From: Flavobacteriaceae bacterium F08102
GTDB lineage: Bacteria > Bacteroidota > Bacteroidia > Flavobacteriales > Flavobacteriaceae
Assembly: GCA_023015935.1 (NCBI GenBank)
Contig: JALKAY010000004.1
Location: forward strand, 186,001 to 250,000
Direction of reading: 5' to 3'
Length of the DNA: 64,000 bases
The notes beneath the pieces were generated by a model, which saw nothing but the letters and a program-made list of their open reading frames with translations, did not search any database and was not told the DNA's origin. Positions within the stretch are counted from its first letter, which is position 1, and each line of letters opens with the position of its first letter. Both the position numbers and the translations under genes were made by a program. This document shows positions 1 through 9,332 of the stretch, piece after piece.

Positions 1-1341
1 ATACCCATTACCTTGGTCTTTTTTATTTGAAGTAGCTGTATCTTCAGAAGGCACACCCTCCACTTTTTCAACGTGAACTTGGGTAGATTCATTTAATAAA
101 TCCTCTGCCTCATTGCGCTGCAATACTTCCGAGTCAATTTCTTCTAATAGCGTTCCTATAGTCTTTTTATCCTTAATCATCGCCCATGTCATGAATAAAC
201 TCGTAGCAATAATAACGAATAATAAAATTCCAGATTCAAAGGTGTCTACTTGACCTTCTACCGGAATAGCGTAAAAAAGCAGAATGGTAATAAGACCTCT
301 TGGAGCAATAAACAATTGAGGAAAAATATCTTTGCCAATAAAAATTCTCAATAGCAGAAAACGAATGGCATAAATTGACGCAATGATAAGCAAACTTATC
401 CCCACCACACTTACACTCACCAAAGAAGCTAATACAATAGTTAATCCAAAAATTACAAAAAAGAAGGTTCGAACAACAAAAGCTGTTTCCAGTGTAATAA
501 TATGCAGTTCGTGATATATTTGATCAATTTTATCCCTATCTAAATACTTAGCTAATTTCCCAGGAAAGAATAGTTTAACATTCGCAATCACCATTCCAAA
601 AATTAAAATAATTATCAAGGAAGACAAATGAAACTTCTTACCAATCGCATAAAGCAATAAAAGCACTGCTATCAATAAAAACAACTTTGCTTGACTTTTG
701 ATTTTCTGAAAAATTAAGATAATGGCATAACTAGAAATTAAAGCAATGACAAGGGTTAATAAGGTTGATCCTGCAAAACCAGCCACCCCAATCGCCTGTT
801 CTTGATTGAGCTGTCCCGTCATAAAATAAAACATCATAATCCCCATAATATCAGAAAAAGTACTTTCATAAATATGAAATTCTTTTTTCAACTCACTCAA
901 CCCACTCACACTAGGAATAATGATTGCACTTGACAAAATAGAAAGGGGAATTGCATACAGCCAAGCAGAAATCATAGACATGTGCTCAACGGTATGGTAT
1001 AAAATTAAAGCAGCTACCCAAGCCGAGCACACCAACCCAACTAAAGCAATTGCCATAGACTTTAAAATGGGAATTAATTTTTCTCGTTTCAACTCTAACT
1101 CTAACGCAGCCTCTAACACAATCATTATCAACCCAACTGTTCCTAATATTTCTAGTGATGGTTTAAAATCAATTTCATCTCCAACAAAATAATCCAAAAC
1201 GTATTTTAGAATAATTCCTAAAACAATAAGCATCAAAACGGAAGGAATATTTGTTTTTTTTGAAATTCCGGTAAACCAAAATGAGAGAATAATTATAATA
1301 GAAGCCCCAATAATTATATTGTAAGATGATAATATTTCCAT
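1..1341 (-). CDS. Cation:proton antiporter (CPA family), 3' end cut by window edge
   Basis: The minus strand is open from an ATG at 1341 to the first base of the window, 447 codons without a stop. The translation begins MEILSSYNIIIGASIIII and is almost entirely hydrophobic, with about a dozen membrane segments, as in Na+(K+)/H+ antiporters of the CPA superfamily. The stretch LFIAPRGLITILLFY near residue 345 resembles a conserved late helix of that family. A hydrophilic acidic tail begins near residue 390 (KDKKTIGTLLEEIDSEV) and continues past the edge, so the C-terminus is missing. It probably exchanges monovalent cations for protons across the inner membrane; the ion is unknown. Family is well supported, subfamily is not. 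Confidence 0.8.
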   Translation of the reverse strand, partial: MEILSSYNIIIGASIIIILSFWFTGISKKTNIPSVLMLIVLGIILKYVLDYFVGDEIDFKPSLEILGTVGLIMIVLEAALELELKREKLIPILKSMAIALVGLVCSAWVAALILYHTVEHMSMISAWLYAIPLSILSSAIIIPSVSGLSELKKEFHIYESTFSDIMGIMMFYFMTGQLNQEQAIGVAGFAGSTLLTLVIALISSYAIILIFQKIKSQAKLFLLIAVLLLLYAIGKKFHLSSLIIILIFGMVIANVKLFFPGKLAKYLDRDKIDQIYHELHIITLETAFVVRTFFFVIFGLTIVLASLVSVSVVGISLLIIASIYAIRFLLLRIFIGKDIFPQLFIAPRGLITILLFYAIPVEGQVDTFESGILLFVIIATSLFMTWAMIKDKKTIGTLLEEIDSEVLQRNEAEDLLNESTQVHVEKVEGVPSEDTATSNKKDQGNGY

Positions 1342-1522
1342 AGGATTAAGTACGTATTAAAGTACATATTAAAAGTACTATTTAATCCCCGAACGAATTC
1401 AGAAATCCCATATTAAAAGAAATAAAACTTTTTTGAAATTGCAAATATAAAACGAGTTAATCATCTTATTTAGAGAGGGTTAAAATTTATTATATAATGC
1501 AAATGTTTAAAGTATAAAACCA

Positions 1523-2071
1523 TTAACTCTTTATCAAATCATCCAATAAAGTCTTCACTTTTTGCGTATCCCAATCGGCAGAACCAACTTTAGAAACTAC
1601 CAATTGTCCATTTTTATCAATAATATACGTTGCTGGTATCGCATTAGAGCGGATTTTTACTGGCGGTTGACTAAGGCTTTTATACGTAGGCAAATCATAT
1701 CCTTGCTTGGTGTAATACTTTTCAATAGCTTCATTGCTTTCATTGCTAATGAATAAAAAATCGACCTTTTCTTTATACTGGTTATAGAGGTTTACCAAAG
1801 AAGGCTTCTCGGCCAGACAACTAGGACACCATGTTGCCCAAAAATTTACCAAGACTACTTTTCCTTTATATTCGTTAAAATCAACTTTTTTTCCGTCTAA
1901 ACGTACCAAATTCCAATTATAATCAGCTAAGGTTTGACGTTCATCTACACGGGTTATTGATGGGGAAAAAGATACTACACGGATAAACCAAGAGCGTGTT
2001 GTTGGAATAAAAAGTAGTACAATAAAAATACCAAAAAGAATGTTTGAAAGTAATTTTCGTTTATTTTTCAT
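1523..2071 (-). CDS. TlpA-like membrane-anchored thioredoxin
   Basis: 182 residues. One N-terminal membrane segment (about 8-24) places the rest in the periplasm. A redoxin/thioredoxin fold follows, with the active site WCPSC at 81-85 inside VNFWATWCPSC and a cis-proline loop NAIPATYIID near 145. Proteins of this type reduce disulfides in the periplasm, often for cytochrome c maturation or cell-envelope repair. Which client this one serves cannot be read from the sequence. It stands alone between the antiporter and the RNase P RNA gene. No other start competes with the ATG at 2071. Confidence 0.85.
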   Translation of the reverse strand: MKNKRKLLSNILFGIFIVLLFIPTTRSWFIRVVSFSPSITRVDERQTLADYNWNLVRLDGKKVDFNEYKGKVVLVNFWATWCPSCLAEKPSLVNLYNQYKEKVDFLFISNESNEAIEKYYTKQGYDLPTYKSLSQPPVKIRSNAIPATYIIDKNGQLVVSKVGSADWDTQKVKTLLDDLIKS

Positions 2072-2318
2072 GCAGATGTGTTTTTAATAGTAGTCAGCCT
2101 CTGATGCATCCCCTTACAAAAATAACTTAATTTTATTAATACCAAATTCATCGGTCTTTAAGGTTTTCCTAACAGGAAAATTAGCCATTTAACACCTTCA
2201 CTAAACGGACTTCCGTTAAATGGGTTTATAGCGTAGCGTCTATGTGATTTAATCTAAGAACAAGACACTATCCGCGAAAAGAGAACTTGATCTAACGACA
2301 ACGTGGATTAAAAAAATA

Positions 2319-2616
2319 AAAGTAGGTCATAAGCCGGATTCTGTTCGTTTTAAAAACGTCCTTATCATTTATCTGGTCTATATATTACTATATACATCTA
2401 GCTGCTTACCCCTTAGAATCGGGCGAGTACCCTCAAGCTCTAATATACGTAGCATTGCACCTCGTAGAGTTTACCTGATTTCACTACAGCCGAACTGTAC
2501 TTGCTTTCTGTTGCACTGGTCCTCGGTTCACACCGGACGGATGTTATCCGCTACGATTCTCTATGGTGTCCGGACTTTCCTCTCCGAATACTCGGAGCGA
2601 TAAGGCGACCTACTTT
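2319..2616 (-). ncRNA. rnpB: RNase P RNA (M1-type catalytic RNA)
   Basis: Read on the minus strand, the region contains the universal P4 block GAGGAAAGTCCGGACACC (about 2584-2567), the internal block GGTGTGAACCGAGGACC, and the 3' block ACAGAATCCGGCTTATGACC ending near 2322. The ends pair as helix P1 (AAAGTAGGTC near the 5' end with GACCTACTTT at the 3' end). The length, about 298 nt, is a little short of the usual bacterial A-type. A TANNTTTG promoter element ends five bases before the proposed 5' end. It processes the 5' ends of tRNA precursors with the RnpA protein, which is not in this window. The exact ends are estimated from the P1 pairing. Confidence 0.95.
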
Positions 2617-2620
2617 TATG

Positions 2621-2628
2621 CAAAAATA
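2621..2628 (-). promoter_or_regulatory. -7 promoter element of rnpB
   Basis: The minus strand reads TATTTTTG here, a full match to the Bacteroidota -7 consensus TANNTTTG. It ends about 5 nt before the 5' end predicted from helix P1 of RNase P RNA, so promoter and RNA end support each other. No clear -33 TTTG is seen upstream. Confidence 0.6.
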
Positions 2629-2663
2629 GGCTATTGATTTCTCTTTTAATTAATGTTTTAAAT

Positions 2664-2699
2664 AAAAAAATCCCACTCACCTTTAAAAAAGAGAGTGGG
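2664..2699 (-). terminator. Rho-independent terminator, module 1
   Basis: On the minus strand an 8-bp stem (TCCCACTC with GAGTGGGA) with an AU-rich loop is followed by a run of seven T. It is the second of two similar terminators downstream of dnaJ and lies just upstream of the rnpB promoter, so it would insulate rnpB from dnaJ readthrough. Confidence 0.7.
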
Positions 2700-2923
2700 A
2701 AAATTGCTATGAAAAAGAAATATTACTGAACTATTACTTTCAGCAATACAAGAATATAACGCTATTGATTTTAAAATATTGTTTTAAGTAAATTATTATT
2801 TAGAATATAATTAAACAAACTTTTAAAGCACTAAATATCAGTAAAATAAAATAATAAAAACGTAGTGTAAACATAAAAAACCCACTCTAATCTTAGAGTG
2901 GGAAAATTGCTATGAAAAAGAAA
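2695..2923. repeat. Duplicated 26-bp block attached to both terminators
   Basis: An identical 26-bp sequence occurs at 2695-2720 and 2898-2923. It starts with the end of the terminator stem (GTGGG) and continues AAAATTGCTATGAAAAAG plus AAA. The copies are 203 bp apart in the same orientation. In each, the block abuts a CCCACTC/GAGTGGG hairpin, but the hairpin loops differ in sequence and length. The whole module (block, hairpin, T-run) is therefore duplicated with its stem and flank conserved and its loop not. I do not know this element; a Flavobacteriaceae intergenic repeat is possible. Confidence 0.7.
2875..2902 (-). terminator. Rho-independent terminator of dnaJ, module 2
   Basis: The minus strand carries a perfect 10-bp stem (CCCACTCTAA with TTAGAGTGGG, loop of two) followed by TTTTTT. 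It lies about 110 bp after the dnaJ stop and is the first strong terminator for the grpE-dnaJ transcript. Confidence 0.8.
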
Positions 2924-3010
2924 AAGTTGTTGAACTATAAAATTCAACGTGTCAAATATAAAAAATAATATTTAATTGCTCCTCTTTTTTACATAATTAT
3001 TAATTAATTA

Positions 3011-4135
3011 TTAAGAAAACATATCCTTAACCTTTTCAAAAAAAGATTTTTCATTATGCGCAACGTTCGGTTTAAAGTTATCATTCTCTTTCATTTCTTC
3101 AAAAAAGATTCGCTGTTCCTTCGTTAATTCTTGTGGAGTCCACACGTTGACATGTACTAATAAATCTCCCTTACCATAACCTTCAAGGCTTGGCAAACCT
3201 TTATTTCTAAGTCTAAGTATTTTACCCGACTGAGTTCCTGCTTCAATACTTAATCGCACTTTTCCGGTAAGTGTATCTATCTCCTTTTGTGCGCCTAATA
3301 CTGCTTCAGAAAAATTGATATACAAATCATAGTGAAGGTTATTTCCTTCTCGTTTTAGCAGGTCGTGTGGTTTTTCTTGAATAACAACTAAAAGGTCTCC
3401 CGAAATACCATTTCCTGGAGCTTCATTTCCTTTACCGGAAACTTTTAACTGCACACCGTCTACTACGCCTGGTGGGATTTTAATAGAAACATTTTCTTCT
3501 TTCTCAATCATCCCTTGTGCATTGGAACCAATAGGTCTATGATCAATCATTTCACCCGTACCTTGACAAGTTGAACAGGTAGTAGCCGTTTGCATTCTTC
3601 CAAGAATCGTATTGGTCACACGTGTTACTTGCCCTTGTCCATTACATGTAGAACAAGTTCTATACGTAACGCCATCAGCTTTAACTAAGCGTCTGACTTT
3701 TACCTTTTTTTCAACACCATTTACGATTTCTTCAAGACTTAATGTTACGCGAATTCTCAAATTTCCACCTTTAACTCTCGCTCGGCTTCCGCCTCCACCA
3801 CCAAATCCAGAAAATCCACCGCCGCCAAAAGCACCGCCAAAAATATCTCCAAATTGGCTAAATATATCATCCATGTTCATTCCTCCACCGAAGCCACCAC
3901 CACCTTGACCACCTTCAAAGGCTGCGTGACCAAATTGATCATATTTCGCTCTCTTTTCAGGATTACTCAGTACTTCATAGGCTTCTGCCGCTTTCTTAAA
4001 TTTCTCCTCTGCCTCTTTATTATTTGGATTTTTATCTGGGTGGTATTTTATAGCTTTCCGTCTGTATGCTTTTTTAATTTCAGACGTTGAAGCATTTTTA
4101 CTGACCTTTAATATTTCGTAATAATCTTGTTTCAC
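3011..4135 (-). CDS. dnaJ: Chaperone protein DnaJ (Hsp40)
   Basis: 374 residues. The J domain (1-70) has the HPD triad at 32-34 that stimulates DnaK's ATPase. A Gly/Phe-rich linker (about 73-118) follows, then the zinc region and two beta-sandwich substrate domains. Only two CxxCxGxG motifs are present (161-168 CSTCNGQG and 187-194 CSTCQGTG) instead of the four in E. coli DnaJ, so a single zinc site is expected. The start is a GTG at 4135, 22 nt after the grpE stop; no ATG fits the J-domain N-terminus. It is co-transcribed with grpE. From memory, flavobacterial DnaJ proteins share the two-motif form. Confidence 0.97.
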   Translation of the reverse strand: MKQDYYEILKVSKNASTSEIKKAYRRKAIKYHPDKNPNNKEAEEKFKKAAEAYEVLSNPEKRAKYDQFGHAAFEGGQGGGGFGGGMNMDDIFSQFGDIFGGAFGGGGFSGFGGGGGSRARVKGGNLRIRVTLSLEEIVNGVEKKVKVRRLVKADGVTYRTCSTCNGQGQVTRVTNTILGRMQTATTCSTCQGTGEMIDHRPIGSNAQGMIEKEENVSIKIPPGVVDGVQLKVSGKGNEAPGNGISGDLLVVIQEKPHDLLKREGNNLHYDLYINFSEAVLGAQKEIDTLTGKVRLSIEAGTQSGKILRLRNKGLPSLEGYGKGDLLVHVNVWTPQELTKEQRIFFEEMKENDNFKPNVAHNEKSFFEKVKDMFS

Positions 4136-4157
4136 AAATGATTGTTTTTAAATGGGA

Positions 4158-4700
4158 CTATTGACCTATGACCACTTTAGGAAATCGGATAATTTTATCT
4201 CCCAAGGTATATCCTTTTTCAGTTACGTCAACGATCTTACCTTTTAATTTAGGGGATGGTGCAGGCACTTGGGAAATTGCTTCGTGGATATCAGCATCAA
4301 AATCATCCCCTTCCTTTACTTCCATCTCTTTCAACCCTTGTTGTTGTAAGGTATTTCTCAATTTTGAATTAATCAATTCCATTCCCTTTAACAACCCTTT
4401 ATCCTTGGCTTTTTTTATTTCTGTCAAACCTCTGTCAAAATCGTCTAGAATTGGCAATAAAACTGTCATTAATTCTTGATTGGCAGTTTTAAACAATTCT
4501 AAACGCTCCTTAGAAGTTCGTTTCTTGTAATTTTCAAATTCAGCAAAAAGGCGAAGAAACTTATCCTTTTCTTTCTGAATTAAGGCTTCTGAATCCTTCT
4601 CAACCTCTTTATTTTCAATGTTTTGCTCTTCTTGTTCACCTTCATTATTTGCTAGGTCCTTATCTTCAATTTCTTCTTGGTTTATCTCTTCTTGATTCAT
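4158..4700 (-). CDS. grpE: Nucleotide exchange factor GrpE
   Basis: 180 residues from the ATG at 4700; an in-frame TTG twelve bases upstream is less likely. An acidic, Glu/Gln/Asn-rich N-terminal tail (1-45) precedes the long helix (KDKFLRLFAEFENYKKRT) that dimerises GrpE. The C-terminal beta domain ends with the conserved signature EKGYTLGDKIIRFPKVVIG. GrpE releases ADP from DnaK and so pairs with the DnaJ encoded 22 nt downstream; dnaK itself is not in the window. Confidence 0.96.
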   Translation of the reverse strand: MNQEEINQEEIEDKDLANNEGEQEEQNIENKEVEKDSEALIQKEKDKFLRLFAEFENYKKRTSKERLELFKTANQELMTVLLPILDDFDRGLTEIKKAKDKGLLKGMELINSKLRNTLQQQGLKEMEVKEGDDFDADIHEAISQVPAPSPKLKGKIVDVTEKGYTLGDKIIRFPKVVIGQ

Positions 4701-4827
4701 ATCTATATTCAATAAATTTGTTGATTGTTATACATTCAAAAGTATTGCCAAGTTGTGTCTTTTGTCAAAATGGCAGATTTGAATACCCTAAATTTGTACT
4801 CATTTAGCTAGAAAAGCCTCCATTCAT

Positions 4828-6135
4828 TTACATTCGCGTAATTTTTGCTCCAATAGCTCGCAAACGAACATCAATCTTTTCATAACCTCTATCAATTTGC
4901 TCAATATTGTGAATGGTTGAAGTTCCAGAGGCTGACAAAGCAGCAATCAACAAAGACACCCCTGCTCTAATATCAGGTGAAGTCATGGTTGTTGACTTGA
5001 GTTGATGTTTAAAATTATGTCCAATAACCGTTGCTCTATGAGGGTCACATAATATAATTTTTGCGCCCATATCTATCAGTTTATCGACAAAAAACAAGCG
5101 ACTCTCAAACATCTTTTGATGGATTAATACACTTCCATTCGCTTGGGTTGCTACTACCAAAATGATACTCAATAAATCAGGTGTAAATCCTGGCCAAGGA
5201 GCATCCGATATGGTTAAAATAGATCCATCAATATAACTTTGAATTTCATAGCCATTGGTATGGGCTGGAATATGTATATCCTCTCCTACCCGCTCAATGG
5301 TAATTCCGAGCTTTCTAAATACTTCGGGGATTTGTCCTAGATCATCCCAGCTCACATCTTTTATTGTCAATTCACTCTTTGTCATCGCCGCTAATCCAAT
5401 CCAACTCCCAATTTCAATCATATCTGGAAGCATACGATGTGTGGTACCTCCTAATTCTTTTACCCCTTCAATATGCAACATATTCGAGCCAATACCTGTA
5501 ATTTTTGCCCCCATCCTATTGAGCATTTTACACAATTGTTGTAGATAGGGCTCACACGCCGCGTTATAAATGGTAGTTTTTCCTTCGGCAAGTACTGCAG
5601 CCATAACAATATTGGCCGTTCCTGTTACAGAAGCTTCATCTAGTAACATGTACGTTCCCTTGAGTTGTTTGGCTTCCACACCATAAAAGGCATCTTCATC
5701 ATTGTATCGAAAATTAGCCCCTAACTTAATAAACCCTTCAAAGTGTGTATCTAAACGTCTTCGACCAATCTTATCACCACCGGGTTTAGGGATGTACCCT
5801 TTACCAAAACGGGCTAACAATGGACCAACAATCATTATAGAACCTCTCAATCCTTTTCCTTCTTCCTTAAATTGATCAGATTCTAAATAATCTAAATTGA
5901 CTTCATTTGCTTGGAATGTAAACGTACTTGGTGCATTTTTTTGGATGTTAACACCTAGATTTTCAAGGAGAGAAATGAGTTTATTTACATCAACAATGTC
6001 TGGTATATTTGAAATGGTTACCTTTTCTGGGGTAAGTAGTACGGCACATAAGATCTGTAAGGCTTCATTTTTTGCACCTTGTGGTGTAATTTCACCTTTT
6101 AGCTGGTGTCCACCTTCAATTTTAAACGTCCCCAT
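4828..6135 (-). CDS. murA: UDP-N-acetylglucosamine 1-carboxyvinyltransferase
   Basis: 435 residues, the family's usual length, with the two-domain inside-out alpha/beta fold of EPSP synthase-type enzymes. It joins phosphoenolpyruvate to UDP-GlcNAc, the first committed step of peptidoglycan synthesis in the cytoplasm. Substrate-binding Lys22-Asn23 (GAKNEAL) is present. In the catalytic loop KPGGDKIGRRRLDTH the residue at 121 is Asp where E. coli has Cys115, the residue alkylated by fosfomycin. Asp enzymes are active and fosfomycin-resistant in mycobacteria and chlamydiae. The stop lies 692 bp from dnaJ's region with only 127 bp to grpE. The DUF4290 gene sits 4 nt upstream, so the two are one operon. 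Confidence 0.97.
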   Translation of the reverse strand: MGTFKIEGGHQLKGEITPQGAKNEALQILCAVLLTPEKVTISNIPDIVDVNKLISLLENLGVNIQKNAPSTFTFQANEVNLDYLESDQFKEEGKGLRGSIMIVGPLLARFGKGYIPKPGGDKIGRRRLDTHFEGFIKLGANFRYNDEDAFYGVEAKQLKGTYMLLDEASVTGTANIVMAAVLAEGKTTIYNAACEPYLQQLCKMLNRMGAKITGIGSNMLHIEGVKELGGTTHRMLPDMIEIGSWIGLAAMTKSELTIKDVSWDDLGQIPEVFRKLGITIERVGEDIHIPAHTNGYEIQSYIDGSILTISDAPWPGFTPDLLSIILVVATQANGSVLIHQKMFESRLFFVDKLIDMGAKIILCDPHRATVIGHNFKHQLKSTTMTSPDIRAGVSLLIAALSASGTSTIHNIEQIDRGYEKIDVRLRAIGAKITRM

Positions 6136-6139
6136 TTAA

Positions 6140-6781
6140 TTATCTCTTTTTGCGGTTTTTATGATTGCTATAATTAGAGTTTTTACCGTTTTTGCCTTTA
6201 GTTACTACTTTTTTACGCAATAAATCTTTCGTTTCTGATAAAGTTTCGTCTTCAACAGACAAGACCAATTCACCGCCTGATAACTCAGTTAAATGTCTAA
6301 AAATCACCGTATCATCAACCGTATCTTTATTCCAATTTAAATAGCATTTTTTCATGTGATTGGCAATCGCAAACACTAATGCATCTTTCATTTCCCCATC
6401 TTCCCATGTTTTTGCAGTATCAATCATTATCTGAATATTCTTACCGTAAAACTTGTACTTTGATGACGCTTTAGGATAAGCTAATTTATCGGGTTTGGCT
6501 GTCAACTCTTCCTTAGATGGTGTTGGATATGGACTATCCGCATCTAAATTAAAATCAGAGATTATAAACAATTGATCCCACAATTTATGCTTAAAATCAG
6601 GTACATCACGCAAATGAGGTTGAAGATTTCCCATTACCTCAATAATGGCATTTGCCATTTTATTTCGTTCTTCCTTTTCGGGTAACGCAATACAGTGATT
6701 TACCAATTTTTGTATATGTCGTCCGTATTCCGGAATTATTAAATGTTCTCTTTCTGAATTGTATTCTAAATCAAATTCCAT
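6140..6781 (-). CDS. DUF4290 family protein
   Basis: 213 residues with no signal peptide or membrane segment. The N-terminus MEFDLEYNSEREHLIIPEYGRHIQ and the motif GNLQPHLRDVPDFKHKLWDQL match what I recall of DUF4290, a Bacteroidota-restricted family of unknown function. The C-terminus is very basic and Asn-rich (KGKNGKNSNYSNHKNRKKR, about the last 20 residues), which could bind nucleic acid or phospholipid. The gene ends 4 nt before murA starts, so it is co-transcribed with a cell-wall synthesis gene. Function not assigned. Confidence 0.8.
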   Translation of the reverse strand: MEFDLEYNSEREHLIIPEYGRHIQKLVNHCIALPEKEERNKMANAIIEVMGNLQPHLRDVPDFKHKLWDQLFIISDFNLDADSPYPTPSKEELTAKPDKLAYPKASSKYKFYGKNIQIMIDTAKTWEDGEMKDALVFAIANHMKKCYLNWNKDTVDDTVIFRHLTELSGGELVLSVEDETLSETKDLLRKKVVTKGKNGKNSNYSNHKNRKKR

Positions 6782-6839
6782 TTTTTTATATTTACTTATC
6801 TGGCAAAGAAACGATTATATTTACGCAAAACATAATGCT

Positions 6840-9167
6840 TCAGCTTAAAATTTTTAATTTGGCAAATTGCAATAACAATTTTTTATTTCCGACTGATTCA
6901 AATTTTATTTCAGCCTTTTTATTTGAACCAGCCCCTTCTAAATGCAACACTTCTCCTCGTCCAAATTTTTGGTGTTCAACGATATTTCCTACGGTAAGTT
7001 CTGTGTCAAAAAGATTGGTCTTAACCGTACCCACCTTACTCACCTTTTTGAGATTTTTAGGAGACGTAAAGGTTTTTTTAGCAATTAACTTAGTTTTAAC
7101 AACAGGTTTTCGAACTGCTGGTGGTTTAAATCGAATCTTATCTTGCGGTACAGACCCAAAGATATCTTTATCGACAAAGGTGTTCATTTTCGGTGACATT
7201 TTTGGGGTCAAATATTCCAAATACTTTTCATCAATTTCTTCTAAAAAGCGACTTGGTTCACAGTCTATCAACTTTCCCCAACGATATCTGGACTGTGCAT
7301 AGGAAAGATAGGCCTGTTTTTCAGCACGTGTTAATGCCACATAAAACAAGCGACGCTCTTCTTCAATTTCACTTCGAGTATTCATACTCATGGCAGAAGG
7401 AAATAAATTTTCTTCAAGACCAACGATATAAACATACGAAAATTCTAACCCTTTTGCCAAATGAATTGTCATTAACGAAACACTATCTTCATCCTCATTT
7501 TTCTTTGCATCAAAATCGGTTGCTAAGGCTACATCTTCTAAAAAGAAAGCCAATGAAGCATCTTCATTTTTTGCTTCTTGCTCTTCTATAAAGTCCTTAA
7601 TTCCATTGAGTAATTCTTGAACGTTCTCTACTTTACTAACGGCTTCTGGAGCGGCATCCTTTTCGAGTTCTTTAATTACCTGTGTCTTTCTGATTACTAA
7701 TTCGGCGACTTCAAATGCGTTTTTTGATTGAGCATCAACTTGAAGGCTCTTTATCATCATTGTGAAATCATTTAATTTCGCTCGTGCACTGCTATTGAGG
7801 TTTATTGGAATTTGCCCAATTTGTTCAAGAACTTGAAAAATGGACATTTTATGTTCACTTGCCGCGACCATCAACCGGTCAACTGTGGTTTGCCCAATCC
7901 CCCGCATAGGATAATTTATAACCCTTTTTAAAGCTTCTTCATCATGAGGGTTCACTAACAAACGCAAATATGCCAATACGTCTTTAATTTCTTTTCGCTG
8001 ATAAAAAGACAATCCGCCAAATACGCGATAGTTGATTCCTTTCTTTCTCAGCGCATCTTCCAAAGCTCTCGATTGCGCATTGGTTCTATACAATACAGCA
8101 AATTCTTTATTGGGAAGTTGTCCATTCATTTTATGATCAAAAATGGACTGAGCTACAAATCTGCCTTCCTCTCCTTCAGAATGGGTACGCATCACTTTAA
8201 CTTTCTCCCCCTGGTCATTATCCGTCCAAATTTCTTTATCTAATTTCGTCTTATTTTTTTCTATAACGCTATTTGCCGCTTGGACAATATTACTTGTTGA
8301 ACGGTAATTTTGTTCTAACTTAAAAATAGATACATTTTCATAGTCACGTTGAAAATTGAGTATATTTTGAATATTTGCGCCACGAAAAGCATAAATACTT
8401 TGCGAATCATCACCCACTACACAAATATTGTGAAAACGATCTGCCAAGGCTTTTACAATTAAATACTGCGAATGATTCGTATCTTGATACTCATCTACCA
8501 AAATATATCTAAAGCGATCTTGATATTTTGCTAATACTTCTGGAAAACGTGTCAACAACTCATTGGTACGCAACAATAAATCATCAAAATCCATTGCCCC
8601 CGCTTTAAAACAGCGTTCAACATATTGATGGTAAATATCCCCAACCCGAGGTCTATTAGCCATTCGGTCTGCCTCTTGAAGTTCAGCGTTTTGATAATAG
8701 GCCTTAACCGTAATCAAACTATTCTTAAAGGAAGAGATTCTGCTAAGGACTTGTTTCGGCTTATACCGGTCTTTATCCAGTTGCATTTCTTTAATAATAC
8801 TACTGATTAAGCGAACAGAATCTTGCGTATCATAAATGGTGAAGTTTTTAGGATATCCTAAATTATCTGCTTCAGACCGCAAAATCCGAGCAAACACAGA
8901 GTGGAAAGTACCCATCCATAAATTTTTCGCTTCACTTTCTCCTACAATTGTAGCAATTCTACTTTTCATTTCCCTTGCTGCTTTATTCGTAAAGGTCAAG
9001 GCAAGGATATTAAATGAATCTACTCCTTGATCCATCAGATAGGCAATTCGGTAAGTCAACACTCTGGTCTTACCCGACCCGGCTCCTGCGATGATAATCA
9101 TCGGACCATTTTTATGCAATACAGCTTCTCGTTGGGCTTCGTTTAATGTGGTTAAATATTCGTTCAC
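6840..9167 (-). CDS. UvrD/PcrA-type superfamily 1 DNA helicase
   Basis: Unwinds DNA 3'-5' in repair and replication. All SF1A motifs are visible: Walker A AGAGSGKT (about 27-34), VDEYQDTN (II), GDDSQSIYAFRGA (III), QNYRSTSNI (IV), TIHLAKGLEF (V) and LFYVALTRA (VI). The C-terminal 100 residues are basic with a final beta domain (FGRGEVLHLEG), as in PcrA. I choose the GTG at 9167, which gives the family-like N-terminus MNEYLTTLNEAQREAV. Open reading continues to a TTG at 9221, but those residues are not typical. Length 775 residues. Transcribed alone or with the DUF4290-murA genes 58 bp downstream. Confidence 0.93.
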   Translation of the reverse strand: MNEYLTTLNEAQREAVLHKNGPMIIIAGAGSGKTRVLTYRIAYLMDQGVDSFNILALTFTNKAAREMKSRIATIVGESEAKNLWMGTFHSVFARILRSEADNLGYPKNFTIYDTQDSVRLISSIIKEMQLDKDRYKPKQVLSRISSFKNSLITVKAYYQNAELQEADRMANRPRVGDIYHQYVERCFKAGAMDFDDLLLRTNELLTRFPEVLAKYQDRFRYILVDEYQDTNHSQYLIVKALADRFHNICVVGDDSQSIYAFRGANIQNILNFQRDYENVSIFKLEQNYRSTSNIVQAANSVIEKNKTKLDKEIWTDNDQGEKVKVMRTHSEGEEGRFVAQSIFDHKMNGQLPNKEFAVLYRTNAQSRALEDALRKKGINYRVFGGLSFYQRKEIKDVLAYLRLLVNPHDEEALKRVINYPMRGIGQTTVDRLMVAASEHKMSIFQVLEQIGQIPINLNSSARAKLNDFTMMIKSLQVDAQSKNAFEVAELVIRKTQVIKELEKDAAPEAVSKVENVQELLNGIKDFIEEQEAKNEDASLAFFLEDVALATDFDAKKNEDEDSVSLMTIHLAKGLEFSYVYIVGLEENLFPSAMSMNTRSEIEEERRLFYVALTRAEKQAYLSYAQSRYRWGKLIDCEPSRFLEEIDEKYLEYLTPKMSPKMNTFVDKDIFGSVPQDKIRFKPPAVRKPVVKTKLIAKKTFTSPKNLKKVSKVGTVKTNLFDTELTVGNIVEHQKFGRGEVLHLEGAGSNKKAEIKFESVGNKKLLLQFAKLKILS

Positions 9168-9303
9168 GGGACCATTTTTATGAATTTCAAAAGTACAATT
9201 GTAATTGACCACTACCAACAAAAGTTATTTACAAATTCATACTAAATTCACAAGACTACAGACAAAAAAAGTCGGCTTTATATCAAGCGAATGAAAAAAA
9301 ATG

Positions 9304-9311
9304 TAAATTTG
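9304..9311 (+). promoter_or_regulatory. -7 promoter element, decides the next start codon
   Basis: TAAATTTG is a full match to TANNTTTG. It falls inside an in-frame extension that begins at an ATG at 9291. Transcription from here would start near 9316, after that ATG, so the gene's true start is more likely the ATG at 9333. No clear -33 element is seen. Confidence 0.4.
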
Positions 9312-9332
9312 AACCACAAACTAAAAAACTCA

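Noticed and set aside
920-1192. Plus-strand reading frame opposite the antiporter
   Set aside because: It is antisense to a clear gene, and its composition reflects the reverse of membrane-helix codons.
3612-4090. Proline-rich plus-strand frames opposite dnaJ
   Set aside because: They mirror the Gly/Phe-rich region of dnaJ, which yields Pro-rich shadows.
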